Assembly (NCBI RefSeq): GCF_000199675.1
Contig: NC_014960.1
Span: forward strand, 1,984,001 to 2,048,000
Length of the DNA stretch: 64,000 bases
DNA from: Anaerolinea thermophila UNI-1
GTDB taxonomy: Bacteria; Chloroflexota; Anaerolineae; Anaerolineales; Anaerolineaceae
Reading direction: 5' to 3'
A program made the position numbers and the translations under genes. The first letter of the stretch is position 1, and the number at the start of each line of letters is the position of its first letter. Below the pieces are notes generated by a model. The model worked only from the letters and a program-made list of their open reading frames with translations, was not told the DNA's origin and did not search any database. Positions 48,830-58,045 of the stretch are shown here, piece by piece.

Positions 48830-51607
48830 CTAGAAATCCAGAATCTCGTGAGGTGTTTTCCCCAGATGAATTCGGATCACCCGCCGTCCACGCGCAACAA
48901 GTGACTCGTAATCTCCCAACGCTTGGGCTCGCTCTAATTGCCCAAAAGTTAAGTTCATGCCCGGAATTTCTACATCGGTTTGAGAGTCAGCGGTAATCTG
49001 GAGAAATAACCCATTGTTTGCCCCACCTTTGTGCAATTGCCCGGTTGAATGTAAGAAACGGGGCCCAAAGCCCAGAGTCGTCGGCAAGCCGGTCAATTGC
49101 TGAATCCAGGTACGCAATTTTCCTAAAACCGTCTGCATTTCGGGAGTGCGGGGCAAATAAGCATTGATGGCAATATAGTCCCCCTGAGTAGCATTTTGAA
49201 GAAAACGCATCACCACTTCCTTAAGAGACAGCCCATCAATTGGAGATGTACTGAAAACCTGAACACCATGCTTCTCCCATACAGGTTTTTCCTGTTCCAG
49301 TACTCCCGTTTCGTGGAAGTTTTGAATTTTCTTCACACTGCGATCTTTATTGTCCTGTACATCGGGCTGATCAAAACTATTTACGCCAATGACCGAACAT
49401 GCAACAGCCGTAGCAACTTCCCAGCGGTAAAACTCTCCCGCAAGATCCATGGGATCGTTTGTGGTTATCACCACCACCGGATGATCACCTTGAACCAATT
49501 GGTTCACAAAATCATCTTTCTCTCCTGTAGAACGCAAGTATACAAACAGGCGATCCGCACCATACACATCTGCTGGATAAAGTGGTTCCAGGTCAACCGG
49601 GACAATGCCCTTGCCACGCTTGCCACTGCTTTCAGCGATTAATTGTTCCAGCCACGCCCCCAGAGGTTGCCAGAGAGCATCTGTGAGCAAAGTCACCTTA
49701 TCACGCCCTGCCAGTGCGGATTCTCCCAGAATGGCTCCCAGCACCAAGCCGGGATTGCGTCCCGCAGGAATCTGAGGACGGCATTCTCTGGAAATTTGCT
49801 CGGCGCGCGACAAGAACTCCTCCAAATTAATTCCCAACAAACCAGCCGGCACCAATCCGAAAGCCGTCAGCGCTGAATTCCGTCCTCCAACAGTGGGGTC
49901 GGCTAAAAACACTTTGCGGAAATTTCGTTCCTTCGCAATCTTTTCCAGTTTTGTACCGGGGTCGGTAATTGCAATAAAATGAGAACCGGCTTTGGAGCCA
50001 AAACGGTCCACGGCTTTTTTCCAGAAATACTCCATGAATGCTGTGATTTCAATGGTCGTTCCAGACTTACTGGAAACAATGTAAAGCGTTCGCTCAACCG
50101 GGGACCATGACTCGACTGCCAGAACCTGCGCAGGGTCGGTAGAGTCCAGAATCAACAAGTCCAGAGCCGGATGCTCTCCAATCTTGCCCACTCCAAACAC
50201 CTGACGTAAGACCTCCGGGGCTAACGAAGACCCCCCCATACCCAGCAAGACGGCATGGGTGAAACCCGCCTCTACTACTTCTTGGGCAAATTGCTCAATT
50301 GCAGAAACAAGAGCCCGACTGGTTTGAGGGGCTTCCAACCATCCCATTCGCTTGCGAATTTCTTCTTGTTCCTCTGGAATCGATGACCAGAGAAATGGAT
50401 CATGGCGGTGAAAACGTTCTATAAATTGTGTCTCTTCGAAAACCTTAACCCTTTGAGATACTGCCCGGGCAAGTGGACCTAAACTGGAGTTAAACTCTTC
50501 CTTGCGTTGAGTTAGCGTCTGTAACAACGTAGAGAAAGAATCGGCGAAGGCTTTAACCCCTTCCTCTTCTAATTGGGCAGTGACCAACGACATGGAAATT
50601 CCCAGGTGCTCCAGGTGTGCCAGATGAGATTTTGCCTCTTCCACACCCTCTTCAAGGGTTAATGATACGTTACCGTGATCACGGAATGCGTCCAGAGTTT
50701 GAGGAGGAACCGTATTAACCGTCAAAGGGCCAATCAGTTCTTCAACGTAAAGCACGTCACGGTATCTTGGATTCTTCGTGCTGGTAGAAGCCCAGAGCGG
50801 GCGCTGTACCCGAGCCCCTTTTTCTGCCAATCTCTTAAACCGGGAGGAGTTAAAGGTCTCCTTAAAGATCTGGTACGCCAGTTTAGCATTAGCAATAGCC
50901 GTTTTCCCCATCAGGGAGCAGGCTTCTTCCTCAGTCAAATTTCCTTCTGCAATTAACTTCTCTAAAAGAGCGTCAACCTTTGTATCCACCCGGGAAACGA
51001 AGAAAGAAGCCACAGAGGCAATGCGATCTACCGGTAAACCTGCATTCACTCGCTTTTCCAAACCAGAAAGGTAAGCCTCAATGACCTCACGGTAACGTTC
51101 CAGGGAAAAGATCAAGGTCACATTAACATTGATACCCTGTGCAATCGCTTCCCGAATGGCTTCAAGTCCCTCTCGAGTAGCCGGGATCTTAATCATCAAA
51201 TTCGGGCGGTCAACACGCTTCCAGAGTTCAAGGGCTTCTCGCACCGTTGCTTGTGCATCTCTGGCAAGGTATGGACTCACTTCCAGACTTACGTATCCAT
51301 CCGCCCGATCACTTTTTTCATACAGGGGGAGGAAAAGGTCAGCGGCAGATTGAATATCTTCCACTGCCAGTTGATAAAAAATCTGCTCTGCACTCCAACC
51401 TGCCCAAGCCATTGGTGCAATGGCCGAGTCATAATCCTGTGATTTGGAGATTGCCAGATTGAAAATTGTGGGGTTCGAGGTAATCCCGCGAATTTCACCT
51501 TCTTCAATCATTCGCTTCAGCGTTCCGTTCTTAATCAGGGAACGCTGAATATTGTCATACCAAAGGGATTGACCTACCTGCATTAATTGCTGGAATCGGT
51601 TGCTCAT
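48830..51607 (-). CDS. bifunctional transaldolase / glucose-6-phosphate isomerase
   Basis: A 925-residue fusion. Residues 1-370 are transaldolase (GITSNPTIFNLAISKS; the Schiff-base Lys lies in LMIKIPATREG). Residues about 400-925 are phosphoglucose isomerase with VLLGMGGSSLAPEV, SSKSGTTIEITAF, the Glu motif VGGRNSALTAFG and a His/Lys-containing C-terminal region (GPRFLHSTGQLHKGG). It links sedoheptulose/erythrose chemistry with the fructose-6-P/glucose-6-P pair in one polypeptide. It overlaps rpiB by 4 bases and ends a transketolase-rpiB-tal/pgi operon. Confidence 0.94.
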   Translation of the reverse strand: MSNRFQQLMQVGQSLWYDNIQRSLIKNGTLKRMIEEGEIRGITSNPTIFNLAISKSQDYDSAIAPMAWAGWSAEQIFYQLAVEDIQSAADLFLPLYEKSDRADGYVSLEVSPYLARDAQATVREALELWKRVDRPNLMIKIPATREGLEAIREAIAQGINVNVTLIFSLERYREVIEAYLSGLEKRVNAGLPVDRIASVASFFVSRVDTKVDALLEKLIAEGNLTEEEACSLMGKTAIANAKLAYQIFKETFNSSRFKRLAEKGARVQRPLWASTSTKNPRYRDVLYVEELIGPLTVNTVPPQTLDAFRDHGNVSLTLEEGVEEAKSHLAHLEHLGISMSLVTAQLEEEGVKAFADSFSTLLQTLTQRKEEFNSSLGPLARAVSQRVKVFEETQFIERFHRHDPFLWSSIPEEQEEIRKRMGWLEAPQTSRALVSAIEQFAQEVVEAGFTHAVLLGMGGSSLAPEVLRQVFGVGKIGEHPALDLLILDSTDPAQVLAVESWSPVERTLYIVSSKSGTTIEITAFMEYFWKKAVDRFGSKAGSHFIAITDPGTKLEKIAKERNFRKVFLADPTVGGRNSALTAFGLVPAGLLGINLEEFLSRAEQISRECRPQIPAGRNPGLVLGAILGESALAGRDKVTLLTDALWQPLGAWLEQLIAESSGKRGKGIVPVDLEPLYPADVYGADRLFVYLRSTGEKDDFVNQLVQGDHPVVVITTNDPMDLAGEFYRWEVATAVACSVIGVNSFDQPDVQDNKDRSVKKIQNFHETGVLEQEKPVWEKHGVQVFSTSPIDGLSLKEVVMRFLQNATQGDYIAINAYLPRTPEMQTVLGKLRTWIQQLTGLPTTLGFGPRFLHSTGQLHKGGANNGLFLQITADSQTDVEIPGMNLTFGQLERAQALGDYESLVARGRRVIRIHLGKTPHEILDF

Positions 51608-52071
51608 ACGTCTTTCGGTTGAACCGCTCCTTTCTGTTCAATTTTACGCACCTTCTGTACTCTGCGGACATGACGCTCTTCCTGAGAAAACTTCGCTCGA
51701 AGAAATGCCCGAACGAGTTCCTTGGCAAGTTCTTCACCAACAATCCTGGCACCGAGGCAAAGCACATTCATATCATCATGTTCCACACCCTGGTGTGCAG
51801 AATAGGTATCGTGGCAAACCCCTGCATAAACACCTTGAATTTTATTAGCGGCAATACAAGCACCTACACCCGAACCGCAAAGTAGAATCCCCCTATCCGC
51901 TTTACCACTGAGAATGGCTTCCCCTATTTTTAAGGCATAGTCTGGGTAATCGGAACTTTGCGCATCATAGGCCCCCAGGTCAAGAGGTTCATGCCCTTCT
52001 TCCTGAACCACACGAAGTACCGTGGCTTTTAATGGAAATCCACCATGGTCACATGCAACGGCTACCCGCAT
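51604..52071 (-). CDS. rpiB: ribose-5-phosphate isomerase B
   Basis: A 155-residue RpiB/LacAB-type isomerase: ACDHGGFPLKATVL at the N-terminus with the phosphate-binding Asp-His, the active-site GILLCGSGVGACIAANK with the catalytic Cys, and HDTYSAHQGVEHDDMNVLCLG. It interconverts ribose 5-phosphate and ribulose 5-phosphate. It starts 1 base after the transketolase stop and overlaps tal-pgi, so all three are coupled. Confidence 0.94.
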   Translation of the reverse strand: MRVAVACDHGGFPLKATVLRVVQEEGHEPLDLGAYDAQSSDYPDYALKIGEAILSGKADRGILLCGSGVGACIAANKIQGVYAGVCHDTYSAHQGVEHDDMNVLCLGARIVGEELAKELVRAFLRAKFSQEERHVRRVQKVRKIEQKGAVQPKDV

Positions 52072-52072
52072 T

Positions 52073-54085
52073 TTAATATCCTCCCCTCAGAAGGGATTGC
52101 GCCTCTTCCACTATTCTTTCAACGGTCAATCCCAATTGCTGGTAAATGACCTTGTAAGGGGCAGATGCGCCGAAGCGCTCGATCGAAATGATCTTCCCCT
52201 CACAGCCAACCCAGCGTTCCCATCCCATACCAATACCTGCTTCTACAGCGATACGGTGCTTGATATGAGAAGGTAAGACGCTTTCACGATAGGAAACATC
52301 TTGTTGAGCAAACAACTCCCAGGAGGGGAAGGAGACCAAACGAACAGCAATGCCCTCTCTGGCAAGTTCCTTTCCGGCTTCATAAATCAGAGCAACTTCT
52401 GACCCCGAAGCCATCAGAATCACTTCAGGCAACTTATCCCCCAAATCGGCTAACACATAAGCCCCTTGAGCCACTCCACTTGCAGGGGCTAATTCTGTTC
52501 GGTCCAGTGTCGGTACTGGCTGACGTGAAAGTGCCAGAACAGTGGGTGCATGCCGCCGCTCAATAGCCACTTTCCAGGCCTCCCTGGTCTCATTGGCATC
52601 CGCCGGACGGAGCACAACCAGATTGGGGATTGCCCGTAAACTTGCCAGATGTTCAACAGGTTGATGGGTAGGCCCATCCTCACCCAGTCCGATACTGTCA
52701 TGAGTAAATACCCAAATTGAACCCAAATGCGACAATGCCGATAAACGGATGGCTCCGCGCATATAGTCGGCAAACACAAGGAAAGTCGAGCCAAAAGGAA
52801 TGAAAGCCCCATTGTAAGCCATACCGTTTACTATCGCACCCATGCCGTGTTCGCGAACCCCAAACTGCAAATTCCTGCCTTCCGGTGATTCTGCCTGGAA
52901 TGAAGGCGAAGAATTCATCCAGGTCATCGTGGAGGGGGCTAAATCAGCAGAACCGCCCATCAATTCTGGCAATCGAGCAGCCAGGGCGTTCAGCACCTTT
53001 CCAGAAGCAACACGCGTAGCCATACCTTTCGGGTCAGCAGGGAACTCCGGCAATCCTTCAGCCCAGTTATCCGGTAATTTACCGAGAATTCGCCGCTCTA
53101 ATTCAGATGCCAGATCGGGGTAGGATTGACGATAGGCTTCAAATTTCCTTTGCCATTCTTCCTCCCAATGTTTCCCTCGTTCGACAGCCTGACGGAAGAA
53201 AGCAAGAACATCATCAGGGATATAAAAAGAGGGTTCGAGAGGCCAACCCAACTTCACCTTTGCGCCACGAAGTTCCTCTTCACCAGGGGGCTCTCCATGG
53301 GCTTTGGCAGTATCCTGACGGGTAGGCAAACCATAGCCAATATGGGTGCGCACCACAATGAGGCTGGGGCGTGGATCGGTTTTAGCGAGCGAAATAGCCG
53401 AGTCGATAGCGTCAACATCGTTGCCATCTTCGACAAACAACACCTGCCAGCCGTACGCCTCAAACCGTTTCGCGCGGTCCTCGGTAAAAGCGACATCTGT
53501 AGAACCCTCGATGGTAATGCGATTGTCATCATACAGATAAATTAAATTTCCTAACTTCAAGTGCCCTGCCAGAGATGCGGCTTCTGCGGCTACCCCCTCC
53601 ATTAAATCGCCATCCGTCACCAGAGCATAGATAAAATAATCAATTATTTCATGGCCAGGGCGATTGTACACAGCCGCCAGATGCTTCTCGGCAATTGCCA
53701 TACCCACCCCATTGGCAAAGCCCTGTCCAAGCGGGCCAGTGGTTGTCTCAACGCCGGGGGTTAATCCATATTCCGGATGTCCAGGAGTACGACTTCCCCA
53801 CTGACGAAACTGCTGAAGTTCCTCCAGTGGCAAGTCATACCCCGTCAAGTGGAGGAGACTGTACAAAAGCATGGATCCATGACCGCCGGACAAAATAAAC
53901 CGATCACGGTTAAACCACCCCGGGTTTGCAGGATTGTGCCTCAAATGCCTTGTCCAAACGGTATAGGCAATTGCCGCCGCTCCCATAGGTAACCCCGGAT
54001 GCCCTGAATTGGCCTTTTGGACACCATCAGCAGACAGAAAACGAATAGTATTCAAGGCTTTATTCTGAAATTCTTTTGTTTCCAT
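52073..54085 (-). CDS. tkt: transketolase
   Basis: A 670-residue transketolase of normal length. The thiamine-diphosphate region has GHGSMLLYSLLHL, TGPLGQGFANGVGMA and VTDGDLMEGVAAEA with the following NLIYLYDDNRITIEG (metal-binding Asp/Asn). The pyrimidine-domain Glu is in QFGVREHGMGAIVNG, and TFLVFADYMRGAIRLSAL follows. It transfers two-carbon units in the pentose phosphate pathway and is the first gene of the operon with rpiB and tal-pgi. Confidence 0.96.
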   Translation of the reverse strand: METKEFQNKALNTIRFLSADGVQKANSGHPGLPMGAAAIAYTVWTRHLRHNPANPGWFNRDRFILSGGHGSMLLYSLLHLTGYDLPLEELQQFRQWGSRTPGHPEYGLTPGVETTTGPLGQGFANGVGMAIAEKHLAAVYNRPGHEIIDYFIYALVTDGDLMEGVAAEAASLAGHLKLGNLIYLYDDNRITIEGSTDVAFTEDRAKRFEAYGWQVLFVEDGNDVDAIDSAISLAKTDPRPSLIVVRTHIGYGLPTRQDTAKAHGEPPGEEELRGAKVKLGWPLEPSFYIPDDVLAFFRQAVERGKHWEEEWQRKFEAYRQSYPDLASELERRILGKLPDNWAEGLPEFPADPKGMATRVASGKVLNALAARLPELMGGSADLAPSTMTWMNSSPSFQAESPEGRNLQFGVREHGMGAIVNGMAYNGAFIPFGSTFLVFADYMRGAIRLSALSHLGSIWVFTHDSIGLGEDGPTHQPVEHLASLRAIPNLVVLRPADANETREAWKVAIERRHAPTVLALSRQPVPTLDRTELAPASGVAQGAYVLADLGDKLPEVILMASGSEVALIYEAGKELAREGIAVRLVSFPSWELFAQQDVSYRESVLPSHIKHRIAVEAGIGMGWERWVGCEGKIISIERFGASAPYKVIYQQLGLTVERIVEEAQSLLRGGY

Positions 54086-54311
54086 TGTGCCCGCCCTTCG
54101 TACTTAAGGATGATTAGGCTGATGTAAAAGTTTCAACGAACTCACTTAGCATAAACAAAAATCTGAATTATTTTACCACCGCCCTTACAAACTTTTCTGG
54201 TGGGTTCGCCATATATAGTTTCGAGAATAGTCCATCATTTCCCAATTTCCAGGTTGTGACATTATTCCACCAAAGGGAATTCGAATGACGGATGAAAGGT
54301 GTTTTTCCTTA

Positions 54312-54320
54312 TGTTATACT
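54312..54320 (+). promoter_or_regulatory. extended -10 promoter for argF
   Basis: TGTTATACT (54312-54320) is an extended -10 element; no -35 match is seen at the expected spacing. It places the start near 54327, about 34 bases before the argF ATG, and argues against the upstream in-frame ATG at 54292. Confidence 0.55.
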
Positions 54321-54360
54321 ACCAGCAGATTCCACGACTCTTTCAGAAACAGGAGTGGTT

Positions 54361-55287
54361 ATGAAAAAAGATTTCATCAGTATTCAAGATTACACCCCCG
54401 AAGAACTTCAAAGTATGCTGGATCTGGCAATTCAACTCAAAAAAGAGTACTTTTCAGGAGGCAATCCTCCCCTTCTCAAAGGGAAAGTATTGGGAATGAT
54501 TTTCCAGAAGCCCAGTCTCCGCACTCGGGTAAGTTTTGATATGGCTATGCGCCATCTGGGTGGAGATGCCCTGTACCTCTCCCCCAACGAAATTGGTTTG
54601 GGACAACGCGAATCCATTGCAGATGTGGCACGGGTACTTTCAGGTTACGTTCACGCCATTATGGCTCGGGTTTTTGCCCATGAGCACGTTCTCGAACTTG
54701 CCAAATGGTCAAGCGTTCCGGTGATCAATGGATTGAGCGATTATGATCATCCCTGCCAAGCCATGGCAGATGCCCTTACTATCATTGAAAAATTCGGCAC
54801 CCTCAAAGGGGTTAACGTCACCTTCGTGGGCGATGGAAATAATGTGTGCGTCTCGTTAATGCACATTGTGACTAAACTTGGCGGCAATTTCACCCACAGC
54901 GGACCTGAAGGGTATGACATGCCCAAACAGGCGGTAGAACTGGGGCTGCAATTTGCGTCTAAGAGTGGTTCTAAGGTTCGTTTCACGCGTGACCCACACG
55001 AAGCCGTCAGAGATGCTCAGGTTATCTACACTGACACCTGGACAAGCATGGGACAGGAAGCCGAAGCCAAAGAACGGGAGAAGGTCTTCCCGCCCTATCA
55101 GGTGAACGAACAACTGGTCAGCGAAGCAGACAAAGACTGCATTGTCATGCATTGTCTGCCAGCACATCGCGGTCAGGAAATCACCGATGCCGTTGCTGAC
55201 GGGCCGCATTCTGCCATCTTCCCCCAGGCACACAATCGTCTCCATGCGCAAAAAGCCATTCTGGTTCGACTATTTCAGGCAGGGTAA
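54361..55287 (+). CDS. argF: ornithine carbamoyltransferase
   Basis: A 308-residue enzyme. The carbamoyl-phosphate motif is KPSLRTRVSF (the usual S-T-R-T-R is S-L-R-T-R here). DHPCQAMADALTI is the HPxQ motif, TDTWTSMGQEAE is the ornithine-specific SMG loop, and HCLPAHRGQEITD holds the catalytic Cys. It makes citrulline from ornithine. The ATG at 54361 has CAGGAG upstream. The next gene, 15 bases on, encodes ornithine aminotransferase, so this pair sits at the ornithine branch point. Confidence 0.95.
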   Translation: MKKDFISIQDYTPEELQSMLDLAIQLKKEYFSGGNPPLLKGKVLGMIFQKPSLRTRVSFDMAMRHLGGDALYLSPNEIGLGQRESIADVARVLSGYVHAIMARVFAHEHVLELAKWSSVPVINGLSDYDHPCQAMADALTIIEKFGTLKGVNVTFVGDGNNVCVSLMHIVTKLGGNFTHSGPEGYDMPKQAVELGLQFASKSGSKVRFTRDPHEAVRDAQVIYTDTWTSMGQEAEAKEREKVFPPYQVNEQLVSEADKDCIVMHCLPAHRGQEITDAVADGPHSAIFPQAHNRLHAQKAILVRLFQAG

Positions 55288-55302
55288 TCACGAAGGGATT
55301 TT

Positions 55303-56505
55303 ATGAAATCTGAATACTTCATTGAACTGGAAGAAAAACACGGTGCCCATAACTACCATCCTTTGGATGTAGTTATCGAGCGAGCCCAGGGGGTCTGGGT
55401 GTATGATGTAGAGGGGAATCAATACTTGGATTGCCTTTCGGCTTATTCTGCTCTCAACCAGGGACATGTGCACCCCAAAATTCTGCAGGCGATGATTGAA
55501 CAGGCATCGCGGGTCACATTAACCTCAAGGGCATTCCGCAATGACCAGTTACCTCTCCTGTACAAAGAACTCTCAGAACTGACTGGTTACGACATGTCGC
55601 TCCCCATGAACAGTGGGGCAGAGGCGGTAGAGACAGCGGTTAAACTGGCACGCAAATGGGCATACGAAGTCAAGAAAGTTCCCAAATATGAGGCTGAAAT
55701 CATCGTGGCCAGCGGGAACTTCCATGGTCGTACAACCACCATCATTTCCTTCTCTACTGAACCTGCATATAAAGAGCCCTTTGGGCCCTTTACACCGGGT
55801 TTTGTAGTTGTGCCTTATGGCGATGCTGATGCACTGGAAAAAGCAATTACCCCGAATACGGCAGCAGTGCTTTTGGAACCCATCCAGGGAGAAGCCGGGG
55901 TCATCATCCCGCCGGCTGGATATCTGAAAAAGGTAGCAGAGATTTGCCAGAGAAATCAAGTGCTTTTCATCGCCGATGAAATCCAAACCGGACTGGGACG
56001 CACAGGGAAACTCTTTGCCAGCCATCATGAAAATGTTCGCCCGGATATGGTAGTGATTGGCAAAGCTCTCTCAGGAGGGTTCTATCCCGTTTCTGCCGTA
56101 CTGGCAGATGAACCACTTATGGGTTTATTCCAACCCGGTGAACATGGCTCTACATTCGGTGGCAACCCGCTTGCCGCTGCCATTGCCCGTGCTGCCATTC
56201 GAGTGCTTCAGGAAGAGAACTTAATTGAGAATGCCGCGGTACAGGGTGAATACTTCATTGAACAACTGGCAGAAATTCCCAGCAAACACATTAAAGAAGT
56301 GCGCGGAAAAGGCTTGCTCATCGGCGTTGAGTTAAAGCCTGAAGCCGGCGGCGCCCGTCGATTCTGCGAAGCTTTGAAGGAACAGGGAATCCTGGCTAAA
56401 GAAACCCATATGCATGTGATTCGCTTTGCACCGCCACTCATCATTGACCGAGCAACCATTGACTGGGCACTCCCCAAAATCCGAGAAGTTCTCACCAGTC
56501 TGTAA
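55303..56505 (+). CDS. rocD: ornithine--oxo-acid aminotransferase
   Basis: A 400-residue class III aminotransferase of the ornithine delta-aminotransferase group. N-terminal HNYHPLDVVIERAQGVWVYD is the group's signature. NSGAEAVETAVKLARKW, the metal-free core DEIQTGLGRTGK and the PLP-lysine motif VIGKALSGGFYPVSAVL follow. It converts ornithine plus an oxo acid to glutamate semialdehyde. It shares a transcript with argF, and a strong terminator follows. Confidence 0.94.
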   Translation: MKSEYFIELEEKHGAHNYHPLDVVIERAQGVWVYDVEGNQYLDCLSAYSALNQGHVHPKILQAMIEQASRVTLTSRAFRNDQLPLLYKELSELTGYDMSLPMNSGAEAVETAVKLARKWAYEVKKVPKYEAEIIVASGNFHGRTTTIISFSTEPAYKEPFGPFTPGFVVVPYGDADALEKAITPNTAAVLLEPIQGEAGVIIPPAGYLKKVAEICQRNQVLFIADEIQTGLGRTGKLFASHHENVRPDMVVIGKALSGGFYPVSAVLADEPLMGLFQPGEHGSTFGGNPLAAAIARAAIRVLQEENLIENAAVQGEYFIEQLAEIPSKHIKEVRGKGLLIGVELKPEAGGARRFCEALKEQGILAKETHMHVIRFAPPLIIDRATIDWALPKIREVLTSL

Positions 56506-56510
56506 AAATC

Positions 56511-56545
56511 ACCGCCGCTCCGAAACTGGAGCGGCGGTATAATTT
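56511..56545 (+). terminator. terminator after rocD
   Basis: An 11-bp perfect stem, ACCGCCGCTCC with its complement, has a 6-base loop and is followed by ATAATTTT. A TATAAT at 56538-56543 overlaps its end and might serve as a -10 box for the next gene, though no -35 box is visible. Confidence 0.8.
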
Positions 56546-56566
56546 TGGAAAAAACGGGAGGAAAAT

Positions 56567-58045
56567 TTGAAAAGGCGCGTCAAAATTATCGCCACCCTGG
56601 GCCCTGCCTGTGAAAATGCTGAGACCATTCGTGCCATGGCAGAAGCCGGAATGGATGTTGCTCGCTTGAACTTCTCTCATGGCACCCATGAACAACACGC
56701 TCAACGCATTCAAACTGTTCGACAAATTTCCAAAGAACTGGGAAAAGAAATTACCATTTTACAAGACCTTCAGGGACCCAAGTTGAGAGTTGGCGTTTTA
56801 CCCGAGAATGGGGTTGATCTTTATCCCGGTGAATTGATTGTACTCACTTCAAAAAAAGAACTCCCGGAAGTTCCTCATTCTGCCAAAATCCTTCCCATGG
56901 ATGTGCCTAATTTGGAAGCAAGCGTTCATGAAGGCAGCCGTGTGTTGATGGATGATGGGAATCTGGAACTCAGGGTCAAAGAGGTCACCCCTGATTACAT
57001 TATCAGCGAAGTGATCAACGGGGGAAAACTTCGTTCACAGAAAGGGGTGAATCTGCCCGAAGCCAACCTGGGAATAGAAGGATTCACGGAAAAAGACCAA
57101 GCCGACTTAATGTTTGGACTGGAACATGGTGTAGATGCTGTGGCGATGTCGTTTGTGCGAACAGCCGAAGACATTCGCACCGTCAAGAGAGCCATTGAAT
57201 CCTGGTGTCCCGAAAAGTGCTCTGTGCCTCTGGTAATTGCCAAAATTGAACTTCCCGAAGCCATCCAAAATTTACACGAAATCGTTCATGAAGCCGATGG
57301 TGTCATGGTAGCACGGGGCGATTTAGGAGTGGAAATGTCTCTGGCGGAGGTACCAACCCTCCAGAAAGAGATTATCTACCTAGCGAATCGTCACGCCAAG
57401 ATTGTCATTACGGCCACTCAAATGCTGGAAACCATGATTCAAAATCCCCGCCCCACCCGCGCTGAGGCATCGGACGTGGCAAACGCGGTTTTTGATGGCA
57501 CAGATGCCGTCATGCTTTCTGCTGAAACCGCTGCAGGGAAATATCCTGTTGAAGTGATTCGAACCATGGCATCTATCGTCACTGATGCTGAAATGAATTA
57601 CACCATGTGGGGACATTACAAGGATTTACCCCGAGAAGCCGTCCAAAGCGACGCGCTGTCGATTACCTGGGCAGCACGAGAACTCGCTCACGACCGAGAT
57701 GTGAGAGCCATTGTCGTTTTTACCGAGACCGGTCGAACGGCTTTATACACCTCAAAATCCCGCCCCGCTGTTCCCATCCTTGCATTCACCCCGGTTCAGG
57801 AAACCCTTCAAAAACTGGGACTGTTTTGGGGGGTTAGCGCCCATCTTGTACCGTTTGCTAACTCAGTAGAAAGCATGATTCAGATTGTTGAAGAAATGCT
57901 TTTGGGGAAATTGGGATTTTCTAAAGGCGAACAAATTGTACTCATTTCAGGCTTACCTGTTGGAGCAATGAGACAACCCAATTTCTGCCTACTCCACACC
58001 CTTGGAGAAACCTACACCTATTCTGGTAACGATAAAAAGGCATGA
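56567..58045 (+). CDS. pyk: pyruvate kinase
   Basis: A 492-residue enzyme starting at TTG with GGGAGG 5 bases upstream. RVKIIATLGPACENAETI is the N-terminus, ARLNFSHGTHEQH the first active-site segment, and LVIAKIELPEA holds the catalytic Lys and Glu. VARGDLGVEMSLAEVP is the Mg/phosphoenolpyruvate region, and ATQMLETMIQNPRPTRAE follows. The C-terminal domain is present. It forms pyruvate and ATP. The rhodanese gene overlaps by 4 bases. Confidence 0.96.
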   Translation: MKRRVKIIATLGPACENAETIRAMAEAGMDVARLNFSHGTHEQHAQRIQTVRQISKELGKEITILQDLQGPKLRVGVLPENGVDLYPGELIVLTSKKELPEVPHSAKILPMDVPNLEASVHEGSRVLMDDGNLELRVKEVTPDYIISEVINGGKLRSQKGVNLPEANLGIEGFTEKDQADLMFGLEHGVDAVAMSFVRTAEDIRTVKRAIESWCPEKCSVPLVIAKIELPEAIQNLHEIVHEADGVMVARGDLGVEMSLAEVPTLQKEIIYLANRHAKIVITATQMLETMIQNPRPTRAEASDVANAVFDGTDAVMLSAETAAGKYPVEVIRTMASIVTDAEMNYTMWGHYKDLPREAVQSDALSITWAARELAHDRDVRAIVVFTETGRTALYTSKSRPAVPILAFTPVQETLQKLGLFWGVSAHLVPFANSVESMIQIVEEMLLGKLGFSKGEQIVLISGLPVGAMRQPNFCLLHTLGETYTYSGNDKKA

